Of a DNA stretch of 64,000 nucleotides, positions 7,821 through 16,183 are shown piece by piece (the stretch's first letter is position 1; each line of letters begins with the position of its first letter). The translations under genes and the position numbers were made by a program. This DNA is from Fibrobacter sp. (lineage in GTDB: Bacteria > Fibrobacterota > Fibrobacteria > Fibrobacterales > Fibrobacteraceae), in assembly GCA_024398815.1 (NCBI GenBank), contig JAKSIL010000008.1, positions 1 through 64,000 on the forward strand. The letters run 5' to 3'. Below the pieces are notes generated by a model. That model saw only the letters and a list, made by a program, of their open reading frames with translations, was not told the DNA's origin and did not search any database.

Positions 7821-7925
7821 AGGCACCTCGTTCATTTCTACAAAAAAATTATAAATTCTTTAAGTAATTTGTTGCCGAAAGAAAAAAAAAATTACATTAT
7901 CCGTGTTTTATTGGAGTGAAAAGAA

Positions 7926-9242
7926 ATGAAAAAGATTTTTTCCAGTCTAATCATTGTCGCAGCGCTATTTTCAAGTACCCTTGCCGCCGAAATGAGCGAG
8001 CAAGAAAAAAAAGACCATGTTTACGACTGTATCAAGCAACTGTCCGTTTTCTCGGTTCCGGAAAACGCACCCGAGAACCACATGATTCTGGACTACCAGA
8101 ACGACAGTCTGATTTTCCACTTCGACTCCGCCCACGTGACCAAGATGGACCAAGTTTTGAACGAATGGAAAGATAAATGCCAGGATCTCTTCGACAGCAA
8201 AGTCTATTCTCCGCATTTCTTTAAAGACAGTCCCCTTCTCACAATTGTCGAAAAAATCGCCAAGGAACAGCGCAAAGAAAAGATGGAGGCCATCGGCAAC
8301 GACAGCCTGACAAAGGAACAAGCAAGGCTGGACAGCATCAAGGGGCAATACACATTCACATTCCAGTACGGCGTACTTCAATCCATCTTGATCAAGCCCC
8401 GTCTTGGAAAGCGTTACCAGTACAAGTACAACGGCACGAATCTGCTCTGGGGCGAAAACGGAGTCATCCACGAAATCTCCATGAAAAAGACGCCATTGGG
8501 ATTTGCGGAAGATTCTCTCAAGGTTTATTCCGGCTACTACGAAAAGGACTACGACAAGAAAACCGACGAATACGGCCGAGTCAAGCTAGACGAAAAGTAC
8601 GTTCCCTGGAAAAAGGTATTGACCAAAAGCGAATACCCTTCTCTTGACAAGAATGCGCTGAACGGTGAATTTTCGTACGACCCGAAAGCGTACTCGCCTA
8701 TTCCCAGCGGCACGGCCACGAAAAACTGGGCCTTGAAATTTGCAGGCACAGTGGGCATCCATGTAGCCTACTTCACAGACGACATTCTTGATGACCATGA
8801 TGCCGATAGAGATTCCTCGGCGCACTTTGGCGAAAGTTTGGGCGGAGGATTCAACGCGGACGTCACCATAGGCGCCATACATTGCAGCCCTACTAGCGAA
8901 AGATGTTTCGGCTTTGGCGCCGGTTACGGAGGCGCCGTCTGGGTTCTAAACAAGGTTGAAAGGGACCTTTGGGGAGATAGCGTCGCTACAGAAAGCAATG
9001 CTTACATCAACGGCGTTAAAGTTTACGGCGAATACTACTTCAAGCACGACGTACCGGTCGGCATCCGTGAAGCCTTAACGGTTCCCCTCAATACCGACAT
9101 GAAATACCTGGAATCGCGAACAGCCGTTTTTGCGGAACCGTTCGGATATAAGATTGAATTTGGTCTCGTCGTTTCGCCGATTCAATATATTCCCGGCGTA
9201 TACTTAGGTTTGGGAGCCTGTTTCCGCACGCCTTCATTCTAG
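7926..9242 (+). CDS. Secreted or outer-membrane protein of unknown function
   Basis: 438 residues with a Sec signal peptide (MKKIFSSLII, cleavage near LAA-E at about 20). Residues 25-130 are helical and charged. The last ~170 residues are Gly-rich with alternating hydrophobic residues (FGAGYGGAVWVLNK, YKIEFGLVVSPIQYI, VYLGLGACF), and the chain ends ...TPSF. A C-terminal Phe after amphipathic strands is typical of outer-membrane beta-barrels, so an envelope location is my inference. No known family recognised. Transcribed alone; metG follows after 30 nt and may share the transcript. Confidence 0.7.
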   Translation: MKKIFSSLIIVAALFSSTLAAEMSEQEKKDHVYDCIKQLSVFSVPENAPENHMILDYQNDSLIFHFDSAHVTKMDQVLNEWKDKCQDLFDSKVYSPHFFKDSPLLTIVEKIAKEQRKEKMEAIGNDSLTKEQARLDSIKGQYTFTFQYGVLQSILIKPRLGKRYQYKYNGTNLLWGENGVIHEISMKKTPLGFAEDSLKVYSGYYEKDYDKKTDEYGRVKLDEKYVPWKKVLTKSEYPSLDKNALNGEFSYDPKAYSPIPSGTATKNWALKFAGTVGIHVAYFTDDILDDHDADRDSSAHFGESLGGGFNADVTIGAIHCSPTSERCFGFGAGYGGAVWVLNKVERDLWGDSVATESNAYINGVKVYGEYYFKHDVPVGIREALTVPLNTDMKYLESRTAVFAEPFGYKIEFGLVVSPIQYIPGVYLGLGACFRTPSF

Positions 9243-9272
9243 AAATCCCGTTTTTTTTCTATCTTTCGGGGC

Positions 9273-11363
9273 ATGAAAAACTTTTACGTTACTACTCCGA
9301 TTTACTATGTGAATGACGCCCCACATATCGGGCATTCCTACACCACCGTCCTCGCGGACATTTTGACTCGCTTCCACAAGATTCTCGGCTACCAGACGTT
9401 CTTCCTGACCGGTACCGACGAACACGGCCAGAAGGTGCAGCGCGCCGCCGCCAAGCGCGAAGTCACGCCGCAGGAACACGTGGACGAATACTACCATCGT
9501 TTTGAAGACCTCTGGAAGAAGATGGGCATCGGTAACGATTTCTTCATCCGCACCACCTTCCCCGAACACAAGGCCTATGTACAGGAATGCCTGCAGAAAC
9601 TCTGGGACAAGGGCGAAATCTACTCGAAGGAATACGAAGGCTGGTACAGCGTGGGCGAAGAACGCTTCTTCAGCGACGACGAACTCGACGAAAACAAGTG
9701 CGACCCGATTAGCCACCGCCCGGTGGAATGGCTCAAGGAAAAGAACTACTTCTTCAAGATGAGCGCCTACCAGCAGAAACTCATCGACCACTTGAACGAA
9801 CATCCGGACTGGATTGTGCCGGACTATCGCCGCAACGAAATTCTCGGATTTTTGCGCCAGCCGCTGAACGACCTCTGCATCAGCCGCCCGAAGGCACGCC
9901 TCAGCTGGGGCATTCCGCTCCCGTTCGATACCGATTACGTGACCTACGTGTGGTTCGACGCCCTCCTCAACTACGTGAGCGCCTCCACCGCATTCAAGAA
10001 GACTTTTGCCGATGGCACGCCGATTTGGCCTGCCACTTACCACTTGATTGGCAAGGACATTTTGACGACGCACAGCGTTTACTGGCCGACCATGCTCATG
10101 GCCTTGGACATTCCGCTTCCGCAGCATATTCTCGCACACGGCTGGTGGCTCGTGAACGGCGGCGAAAAAATGAGCAAGTCCGCAGGTAACGTGGTGAACC
10201 CCATGGACTACATGGAAAAGTACGGCAACGATGCGTTCCGCTACTTCCTCGCCCGCGAAATGGTGGTGGGCCAGGACGCCAACTTTACGCACGACGCTTT
10301 TGTGCGCCGCATCAACAGCGACCTCGCGAACGATTTGGGCAACGTTTTGAACCGCGTGCACAAACTCGTGCTCACGAACTTCGAAGGAACGCTCCCGGTC
10401 GCAGGCGCATTGGACGATGCCGCAAACGAAGTGATTACGCTCGCGAAGAAGGTCGTCGAAGACATCAAGCGCGACTTGCCGCAGGCACGCCTCTCCCAGT
10501 CCATCGAAACCATCATGACGCTCGTGCGTAGCATCAACCGCTACTTCGAAGTCAAGGCTCCGTGGAAACTCGCGAAGGACCCGGCCGCAAAGGGCGAACT
10601 CGCTACTGTTTTGAACGTGGCCGCCGAAGCCGTGCGCCTCAGCCTCTGCATGCTGTGGCCGGTCATTCCGACCAAGGCCGAAGAAGGCCTCGCCATGCTC
10701 GGTACAAAGTTCACCGATGAAAACGACCTCGTCTGGGGCATTTTGAAGGGTGGCGAAAAGTTCGGCGAAGGAAAGCCGCTTTTCCCGCGTATCGAAGAAG
10801 AAGTCAAACCGCAGCAGCAACAGCAGCAGAAGCCGAAGCAGAACAAGCCCTTGGCCGCTGCCGACGTTCCTGCCGCCATGGACCTCCGCGTAGGCCAAAT
10901 CAAGGAAGTCGCAAACCATCCGGATGCCGATTCCCTCTACGTGCTCAAGGTTGACGCTGGCGAAGGCGAACTCCGCACCATTTGCAGCGGCCTCAAGGCG
11001 AGCTACCAAGCCGCAGAACTCCAGGACAAGAAGATTCTGTTGTTTGCGAACCTCAAGCCGAGCGCCCTCCGCGGCATCATGAGCGCAGGCATGCTCTTTG
11101 CAGGCGACCTCGAAGCCGAAAGCCACAAGTGCCGCCTCGTCGCCGTCCCCGAAGACGCAAAGCCGGGCGACCGCGCTTTGTTCAAGGGCATTGCCCCGAG
11201 CGAACCGCGCGAGCTCAAGGTGAAGGACTTTGAAAAGATCAAGCTTTCTGCAAAGGGTGGTGCCGTGTTCTGTACCGCCGGCGAAGGTGCTGCACCGATT
11301 GCTCTTGAAGTGAACGGAAAGCCGGTCACCTGCGACATCGCAGACGGCAACGGCGTGCATTAA
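9273..11363 (+). CDS. metG: Methionyl-tRNA synthetase
   Basis: 696 residues. It charges tRNA-Met with methionine in the cytoplasm. The class I signatures are APHIGHSYT (HIGH-type, residue ~20) and EKMSKSAGN (KMSKS at 299-303). The anticodon-binding helical domain follows. After a Gln/Lys-rich linker (PQQQQQQKPKQ near 510-520) comes the C-terminal EMAP/Trbp tRNA-binding OB-fold (AAMDLRVGQIKEVANHPDAD and onward) used for dimerisation and tRNA binding. The knuckle region (GWYSVGEERFFSDDEL...KCDP) shows one Cys rather than the CxxC pairs of zinc-binding enzymes, so it may be a zinc-free type. Codon use is strongly biased, as for a highly expressed gene. Confidence 0.97.
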   Translation: MKNFYVTTPIYYVNDAPHIGHSYTTVLADILTRFHKILGYQTFFLTGTDEHGQKVQRAAAKREVTPQEHVDEYYHRFEDLWKKMGIGNDFFIRTTFPEHKAYVQECLQKLWDKGEIYSKEYEGWYSVGEERFFSDDELDENKCDPISHRPVEWLKEKNYFFKMSAYQQKLIDHLNEHPDWIVPDYRRNEILGFLRQPLNDLCISRPKARLSWGIPLPFDTDYVTYVWFDALLNYVSASTAFKKTFADGTPIWPATYHLIGKDILTTHSVYWPTMLMALDIPLPQHILAHGWWLVNGGEKMSKSAGNVVNPMDYMEKYGNDAFRYFLAREMVVGQDANFTHDAFVRRINSDLANDLGNVLNRVHKLVLTNFEGTLPVAGALDDAANEVITLAKKVVEDIKRDLPQARLSQSIETIMTLVRSINRYFEVKAPWKLAKDPAAKGELATVLNVAAEAVRLSLCMLWPVIPTKAEEGLAMLGTKFTDENDLVWGILKGGEKFGEGKPLFPRIEEEVKPQQQQQQKPKQNKPLAAADVPAAMDLRVGQIKEVANHPDADSLYVLKVDAGEGELRTICSGLKASYQAAELQDKKILLFANLKPSALRGIMSAGMLFAGDLEAESHKCRLVAVPEDAKPGDRALFKGIAPSEPRELKVKDFEKIKLSAKGGAVFCTAGEGAAPIALEVNGKPVTCDIADGNGVH

Positions 11364-11406
11364 AAACAGCAATCCGCAAGGGCCAAGCCCCTCCCCAAAA
11401 AGAAAA

Positions 11407-11440
11407 GGCTCCAAAAAGCGCTTTTGGAGCCATTTCTGTT
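11407..11440 (+). terminator. Rho-independent terminator after metG
   Basis: Perfect 10-bp stem GGCTCCAAAA / TTTTGGAGCC around AGCGC, followed by a short T-rich tail. It lies 44 nt after the metG stop. Confidence 0.75.
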
Positions 11441-11535
11441 AAATTATCAATACATTTTTAGGGACAAAAACTCCCTTTTTTATCATATTTACTTATATTA
11501 TCTATGGAAAAACGACTCTATGGGAGTTTGAATTA

Positions 11536-12555
11536 ATGTTTTTAAAAAAGGCCATCCTCGCCCTTTCGTTCGCCGCCACTTTCAGCCTTGTGGCGTGTAA
11601 CGAATCATCGACCAGCGCAAAGGATTCCCAAGGCGACGACATCTTTTACGACTCTAGAACAACCGACCCGACAGAGGACGAAAGCAATAATGTTCCGGGC
11701 GAAAAAGGTGACAACAATACTCCAGGCGACAAAAGTAGTTCCAAGGGCAACAACGACATTGTCCATTGCACATTCACCGTAGTGCGCGATGGATTCAAAG
11801 TTGTCACTACCGACGGTGACACGACAACAACTATCGAAGCCACTCTTGAAAATGACATTGTAAAACTCGTTTCGACCCTACCCGCCGATGAAGACGCCTG
11901 CAAGTGGACCGAAGAAGGCACCACATGCACTGTAAAAGACGGAAACGAAGTTACAACACATATCTTTGACGAAGGCAGTGAGACGGCCGCAAGTGTATAC
12001 AAGAATTTAAAGAACGAATTAGAGCAGGAATGCATAGACATTGACGGCATGACAAAGCAGGAACTCTATGCCATCGACGATACGGACCCCTCTGAAGACT
12101 TCGACGAACCAAGTATCATCGACGACGACACGACCAAACATAATTCCAATCCTAGTGACGATGAGGTTCTCTATAGTTGCAAAATAACGTCTACCCTGAA
12201 TAGTTTTGAAATGACGATGACTGACGGTGACACTGTTTTGACGATGAGCGCCTCTCTTATCAATGGCGTTTACAACATGACCCTCACCCTTGATCCAGCA
12301 GAGCCCGATTACTGCAACGATATTGACGATTCTGAAATCTGCACCGTTAAAGATGGTGTCGCAACAGAAAAAATAACCATGGAAGATGTTGGAGACTTAA
12401 TATTCAAGGAAACTTTGGATGAATCCGAAGAATTATGCAACGCCGTTGACGGCATGACACAAGAAGAAATCGAGCAATATGAAAATGAACTCGAAAACGA
12501 TTACGACGACGATTTCTATTACTACAAAAAGAAATTTTTCAAAATCAAACACTAA
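11536..12555 (+). CDS. Lipoprotein with two copies of a four-Cys domain
   Basis: 339 residues; lipobox SLVACNES (Cys at about 20). A Thr/Asp/Asn/Ser-rich linker is followed by two repeats of a ~100-residue domain, about 75-175 and 205-305. Each repeat has the order HCTF/SCKI, a TDGDT turn, DEDAC/EPDYC, TCTVKDG/ICTVKDG, and a last Cys before DGMTQEE or DGMTKQE, so four Cys line up. The next gene has a single copy of the same domain. I know no named family with this pattern. The tail is acidic, then Tyr/Lys-rich. Likely anchored in the outer membrane and cross-linked by disulfides. Confidence 0.75.
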   Translation: MFLKKAILALSFAATFSLVACNESSTSAKDSQGDDIFYDSRTTDPTEDESNNVPGEKGDNNTPGDKSSSKGNNDIVHCTFTVVRDGFKVVTTDGDTTTTIEATLENDIVKLVSTLPADEDACKWTEEGTTCTVKDGNEVTTHIFDEGSETAASVYKNLKNELEQECIDIDGMTKQELYAIDDTDPSEDFDEPSIIDDDTTKHNSNPSDDEVLYSCKITSTLNSFEMTMTDGDTVLTMSASLINGVYNMTLTLDPAEPDYCNDIDDSEICTVKDGVATEKITMEDVGDLIFKETLDESEELCNAVDGMTQEEIEQYENELENDYDDDFYYYKKKFFKIKH

Positions 12556-12576
12556 AACCACAACTAAGGAGACACA

Positions 12577-13164
12577 ATGTCTTTAAAGAAAATCCTTCTC
12601 ACACTCACTCTTGCCGCTTCCTTCGGTCTCGTAGCCTGCGGTGACGACTCTTCCTCCAGCCCGTCCGATTCCGGCAAGAGCTCCCCCAGCACCGATAAGA
12701 GCGGCAAGTCCAGCAAGGGCGACGACTCTGTCGTTCACTGTTCTTTCAGCTCTGACGAAACCAGCTTCAAGATGGAAACTACCGATGGCGACACCACCGC
12801 TACCATAACCGGTACCTTGGAAAACGATGTATTAACCATGGTTACCATTGTCGCCCCCGCCGATGACGACGCTTGTACCGATCTTGATGAAGGCGAAAAA
12901 TGCGAAATCAAGGACGGCAACGAAGTCATCACGACGACCGTTGATGGCCTCGGAGCCGAAATGACCTTCAGCATGTCTGTGCCTGTAATGGAAGAACAAT
13001 GCAAGGAGATGGACGGCAAGACCAAGAAAGAAATCGAAGGCAACGGAGATTTTGACGACGATGACGACGACTTCGATGACGGCGAATGCGATCAACAGTG
13101 CATGGAAGAACTTGAAAAGGCTCTTGAAGAAATGTTCGGCGAAGGCATGGACTTCGAAGAATAA
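12577..13164 (+). CDS. Lipoprotein paralogue with one four-Cys domain
   Basis: 195 residues, preceded by AAGGAG and 21 nt downstream of its paralogue, so probably co-transcribed. Lipobox GLVACGDD (Cys near 21), then a Ser/Lys linker (SSSSPSDSGKSSPS). The single domain at about 50-150 repeats the order seen upstream: HCSF, TTDGDTTAT, DDDACTD, KCEIKDGNE, QCKEMDGKTKKE. The C-terminus is a strongly acidic run (DDDDDDFDDGE) with a CDQQC pair. The pair looks like a tandem duplication with domain loss or gain. Function unknown. Confidence 0.75.
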   Translation: MSLKKILLTLTLAASFGLVACGDDSSSSPSDSGKSSPSTDKSGKSSKGDDSVVHCSFSSDETSFKMETTDGDTTATITGTLENDVLTMVTIVAPADDDACTDLDEGEKCEIKDGNEVITTTVDGLGAEMTFSMSVPVMEEQCKEMDGKTKKEIEGNGDFDDDDDDFDDGECDQQCMEELEKALEEMFGEGMDFEE

Positions 13165-13186
13165 TCGATTCCTCTTTCAAAGAATT

Positions 13187-13219
13187 AAAAACACGATGCG
13201 AAAGCACCGTGTTTTTTTT
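13187..13219 (+). terminator. Rho-independent terminator after the lipoprotein pair
   Basis: Stem AAAACACG / CGTGTTTT around a 13-nt loop, followed by a T tract. It closes the two-gene lipoprotein unit. Confidence 0.8.
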
Positions 13220-13244
13220 GCGTTTGTTTTTTTTGGGGGGAAGC

Positions 13245-14030
13245 CTACAGTTTTATCTTGTAAATCTGCGGCCAGTATTTTCCAGTAATCCACAGGAATT
13301 TGCCATCGTAGGCTATCCCGTTCAGCACGTCGGTTTTCGGGAAATGGCGGGCGATATCTTTCGCCTTGTCGGTAAAATCGAGGTACTTGACAACTTTACC
13401 ACTCGGAAGTTCAATGACAGCAATAAAAGGCGTCTGCCAGATATTTGCATACAAAGTATTTCCGACAATTTCAAGTTCATTGAGCATCTTGACAGGTTTG
13501 CCATCATCGGTTACGCGAATCACGCCCACCACATTAAATCCGCCCAGCCCGATTTGCAAAAGTTCATCGCTTCCATTGCTCATCAAAAGGGCATCGCGCC
13601 AATAGGTAAGTCCCCAGCCCTCCGTCGGAATGCGAAATTCGCCTTTCGCCTTAAAAGGATTACGATTGTAGATAAAAGCCTTTTTTGATTTCCAAGTCAA
13701 GTAAAACAAATCCTCGCCCAAGGCGATGGAACCTTCGCCAAAATAACGCTCGTCAAGGCGTGCAGAATCGAGGACTTTTCCACCGGGAACATCGTAACGG
13801 TACAACCCCGACTGTCCATACTGTCCCGTCGTTTCCACAAGATTTTTTCCGTCAAAGAAAAGCCCCTGCGTAAAATGGCTCGGATTATGCGCAACGGAAT
13901 CGACGATAACAGGGATTTCCCGAGGAGCGTTCAAACTCACCCCTTTTTGGGCAAAGCAGAACGAGGAAAACGCCGTCAAAAAAAGAACGATGCCAAAAAC
14001 AGAAAGAAGAAACTTTGATTTTTTCGTCAT
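13245..14030 (-). CDS. Secreted glutamine cyclotransferase (glutaminyl-peptide cyclotransferase)
   Basis: 261 residues with a Sec signal peptide (LLSVFGIVLFLTAFSSFCFA). It matches the bacterial/plant-type five-bladed beta-propeller family: HNPSHFTQGLFFDG, LVETTGQYGQSGLYRYD, the central EGWGLTYWRDALLMSNGSD, and the closing DVLNGIAYDG followed by LWITGKYWP. Members convert N-terminal Gln of peptides to pyroglutamate. Length is normal. It faces the lipoprotein pair (convergent) and is divergent from the DUF4416 gene, with only about 40 bp between their starts. No operon partner reveals its substrate. Confidence 0.88.
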   Translation of the reverse strand: MTKKSKFLLSVFGIVLFLTAFSSFCFAQKGVSLNAPREIPVIVDSVAHNPSHFTQGLFFDGKNLVETTGQYGQSGLYRYDVPGGKVLDSARLDERYFGEGSIALGEDLFYLTWKSKKAFIYNRNPFKAKGEFRIPTEGWGLTYWRDALLMSNGSDELLQIGLGGFNVVGVIRVTDDGKPVKMLNELEIVGNTLYANIWQTPFIAVIELPSGKVVKYLDFTDKAKDIARHFPKTDVLNGIAYDGKFLWITGKYWPQIYKIKL

Positions 14031-14069
14031 GATAAAAAAATAACTTTTTTAATTTCTAATTTTACACGC

Positions 14070-14627
14070 ATGGGCGCAATTAAGGAACCTGCAAAGGTCA
14101 AAATCATTGTCGGCATCTTGGCAAAGAGCCCGGACGCCGTAGAATCCGTCCGTGCCACGCTACGGGAAAAATTCGGCGAAGAAGACTTAAACCTCGCCCC
14201 TTTCCCATTTACATTTACAAACTACTATAAAGAAGAAATTGGCGAAGCCCCCGTGCGCGCCTTTTTCAGCTACGAGCAGTTAGTCGACCGCACCAAAATT
14301 GTCGATATCAAACTTTGGACAAACGACATTGAATTGCAAATCGCCGAAGCCGCGGGCACTCCTGGACTGAGACCCGTGAACCTCGACCCCGGTTACATGA
14401 CGCTTGGACAGTTCTTCCTTGCGACAACGAAGGACCAACGCCAGCGCGTCTATATGCAGCGCGGTATTTTCGTCGAGCCGACGCTCTATTTTCAAGACGG
14501 ACATTTCCACGCATTCGACTGGACCTACCGCGATTACCAAAGCGAACCCTATATCAAGTACCTGGAAGAAGTCCGCAAGCGCCTCGCCTACCAACACGCC
14601 ACAGGAAAACCGTACAATAAAAGATGA
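14070..14627 (+). CDS. DUF4416 family protein
   Basis: 185 residues. The N-terminus (MGAIKEPAKVKIIVGILAKS) and the motifs FTNYYKEEIG, PVRAFFSYEQLVDR, RPVNLDPGYMTLGQF and the late YIKYLEEVRKRL agree with DUF4416, a family of uncharacterised bacterial proteins sometimes labelled GTP-binding. There is no P-loop in this sequence, so that label has no support here. Cytoplasmic, no signal peptide. It lies upstream of the DUF486 gene across an AT-rich repeat. Role unknown. Confidence 0.75.
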   Translation: MGAIKEPAKVKIIVGILAKSPDAVESVRATLREKFGEEDLNLAPFPFTFTNYYKEEIGEAPVRAFFSYEQLVDRTKIVDIKLWTNDIELQIAEAAGTPGLRPVNLDPGYMTLGQFFLATTKDQRQRVYMQRGIFVEPTLYFQDGHFHAFDWTYRDYQSEPYIKYLEEVRKRLAYQHATGKPYNKR

Positions 14628-14700
14628 ATTATAAATTATGAATTACGAGATAAACCATTCCTCTTGCAGTTAACAACTCATAACCAATAACTAATAACAA
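14628..14700. repeat. AT-rich ATTATGAATTA-type intergenic repeat
   Basis: A spacer between two + strand genes made of reiterated words (GAATTATAAATTATGAATTA, then ACTCATAACCAATAACTAAT). Part of it is echoed after hisS at 29286-29382. No gene seen. Confidence 0.5.
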
Positions 14701-14708
14701 ACCTGAAA

Positions 14709-15080
14709 ATGAAAGCCGGAATAATCACAGTAATTCTTCTCATCATCAGTAACTTCTTCATGACCGCCGCCTGGTACGGCAACCTGAAGCTGAAAGAAAT
14801 GCACATTTCAACGGACTGGCCGCTGATTCTCGTAATCCTTGCGAGCTGGGGCGTCGCCCTCATCGAATACTTCTTCATGATTCCCGCGAACAACATCGGA
14901 AGTAGAATCAACGGCGGGCCCTTCAGCTTGATGCAGCTGAAAATCATCCAAGAAGCTATTTCACTCACCGTATTCACGGTCATCTCGGTGACGGTCTTCA
15001 ATTCCGAAGCCCTGCAATGGAACCATATCGTGGCGTTTGGCCTCATCATCGGGGCTGTATTTTTCGCCTTCTTAAAATAA
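14709..15080 (+). CDS. DUF486 / DMT-like small membrane protein
   Basis: 123 residues with four hydrophobic helices, the size of the DUF486 family. Diagnostic phrases are FFMTAAWYGNLK, WGVALIEYFFMIPANNIGS, LMQLKIIQEAISLTVF and the last helix GLIIGAVFFAFLK. The family is related to drug/metabolite transporters of the EamA/SMR type, with unknown substrate. It ends 7 nt before the M23 peptidase gene, so the two may be co-transcribed. Confidence 0.88.
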   Translation: MKAGIITVILLIISNFFMTAAWYGNLKLKEMHISTDWPLILVILASWGVALIEYFFMIPANNIGSRINGGPFSLMQLKIIQEAISLTVFTVISVTVFNSEALQWNHIVAFGLIIGAVFFAFLK

Positions 15081-15087
15081 CCTTCTC

Positions 15088-16176
15088 ATGATTTTCACGA
15101 AGCACAAGTGGCCAAGTCTTGCTGTCATGCTCGTCATGGCCCTTTTGCTTTTATGCATTCCTGCAAGCGCCAATACATCAAGTTCGCACGCCAAAAAATC
15201 AAAGGCAGAATCGACGAAAGTTGAAAAGAAAAAAGTCGAAAAGAAAAAGGCCAAAAAGAAAAACAATAAGAAACAAGCCAAAAAGAACGACTCCAAGAAA
15301 AACAAGGCCAAGAAAAAAAAATCAAAGAAAGACGCGAAGAAGATCGAAAGCCAAGCCGCACAAAAAGCAACACAACAACGCAACACCGCCGAATCGGATT
15401 CATCCGTCGTAAAAATTGACGCCAACGATCCAAAGGCGTTCACCAAAGCGTTGCTTTACGAAAAAGATGGCGTGGAATTCAAAGTCGTCGGCAAGAAAAA
15501 ATCAGAAGACGCACCCACCATGCCGCCACCCGCTGCCGAAAAACCGGGCGACTACTTTGACTTTTCAACGATGCTTGTCCCTGTCACCCACGAAGCGTCC
15601 ATCGGTTCCAAATACGGGATTCGCGACCATCGCCTGCATCGCGGCGTTGACGTATCCGTCATCAAGGACGAACCTGTCGTTGCGGCCCTTCCGGGTGAAG
15701 TCATCATATCCAAGTACAACAAGGGCGGTTACGGCCACTACGTACTGGTGGAACACGAAAACGGAATCCAGACACTCTACGGACACCTCTCGGAGCGTTC
15801 GGTCCAAGTTGGAGACCGTGTTTTCCCTGGCGATGTCGTCGGTCTTGCAGGCAACACCGGAAAATCTTCGGCAGCGCATTTGCATTTCGAAATCCGCTAC
15901 GGTGAAATCAACATCGACCCAGAAATCGTCATAAATTTCCCGAAATGGGAGTTGCAAAAAGGAGCCGACCATCTTTCCAAAAAGCAACTCACGACAGCCC
16001 ACTACAACATACAGAAAAAACTTTCGAAGGAAAATGTTTACGTTGTTCACAAAGGCGACACTGTAGAAGATGTCGCACGCTGGTTCAACATTTCTGTAGA
16101 TGCGCTCTATCGCATAAACAACTTAAAGCCGAAGAAACCGCTCAAGGTCGGCATGAAACTGCGGGGTTGTCAATAA
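15088..16176 (+). CDS. M23 metallopeptidase with C-terminal LysM domain
   Basis: 362 residues. The N-terminal membrane or signal segment (VMLVMALLLLCIPASA) is followed by an extremely Lys-rich linker (about 32-92). The LytM/M23 domain (150-280) has the zinc ligands in HRGVDVS and HLHFEIR and the GYGHYVLVEH strand. The C-terminal LysM (about 310-358) reads YVVHKGDTVEDVARWFNISV. Such proteins cut, or when inactive regulate cutting of, peptidoglycan stem peptides in the periplasm. The zinc ligands are intact, so it is probably active. The polycationic linker may bind anionic envelope polymers. Its stop is 7 nt from the stop of the converging GH43 gene. Confidence 0.92.
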   Translation: MIFTKHKWPSLAVMLVMALLLLCIPASANTSSSHAKKSKAESTKVEKKKVEKKKAKKKNNKKQAKKNDSKKNKAKKKKSKKDAKKIESQAAQKATQQRNTAESDSSVVKIDANDPKAFTKALLYEKDGVEFKVVGKKKSEDAPTMPPPAAEKPGDYFDFSTMLVPVTHEASIGSKYGIRDHRLHRGVDVSVIKDEPVVAALPGEVIISKYNKGGYGHYVLVEHENGIQTLYGHLSERSVQVGDRVFPGDVVGLAGNTGKSSAAHLHFEIRYGEINIDPEIVINFPKWELQKGADHLSKKQLTTAHYNIQKKLSKENVYVVHKGDTVEDVARWFNISVDALYRINNLKPKKPLKVGMKLRGCQ

Positions 16177-16183
16177 CGAAGCT

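Noticed and set aside
9234..11414. A 726-residue open frame on the minus strand over metG
   Set aside because: It mirrors metG exactly, has no family motifs and is rich in His/Ala/Val/Arg as expected from the complement of biased codons. It is a shadow frame.
15220..15355. The Lys-rich run in the M23 gene as a frameshift artefact
   Set aside because: The frame is continuous from signal peptide to LysM, and both domains before and after it are in the same frame.
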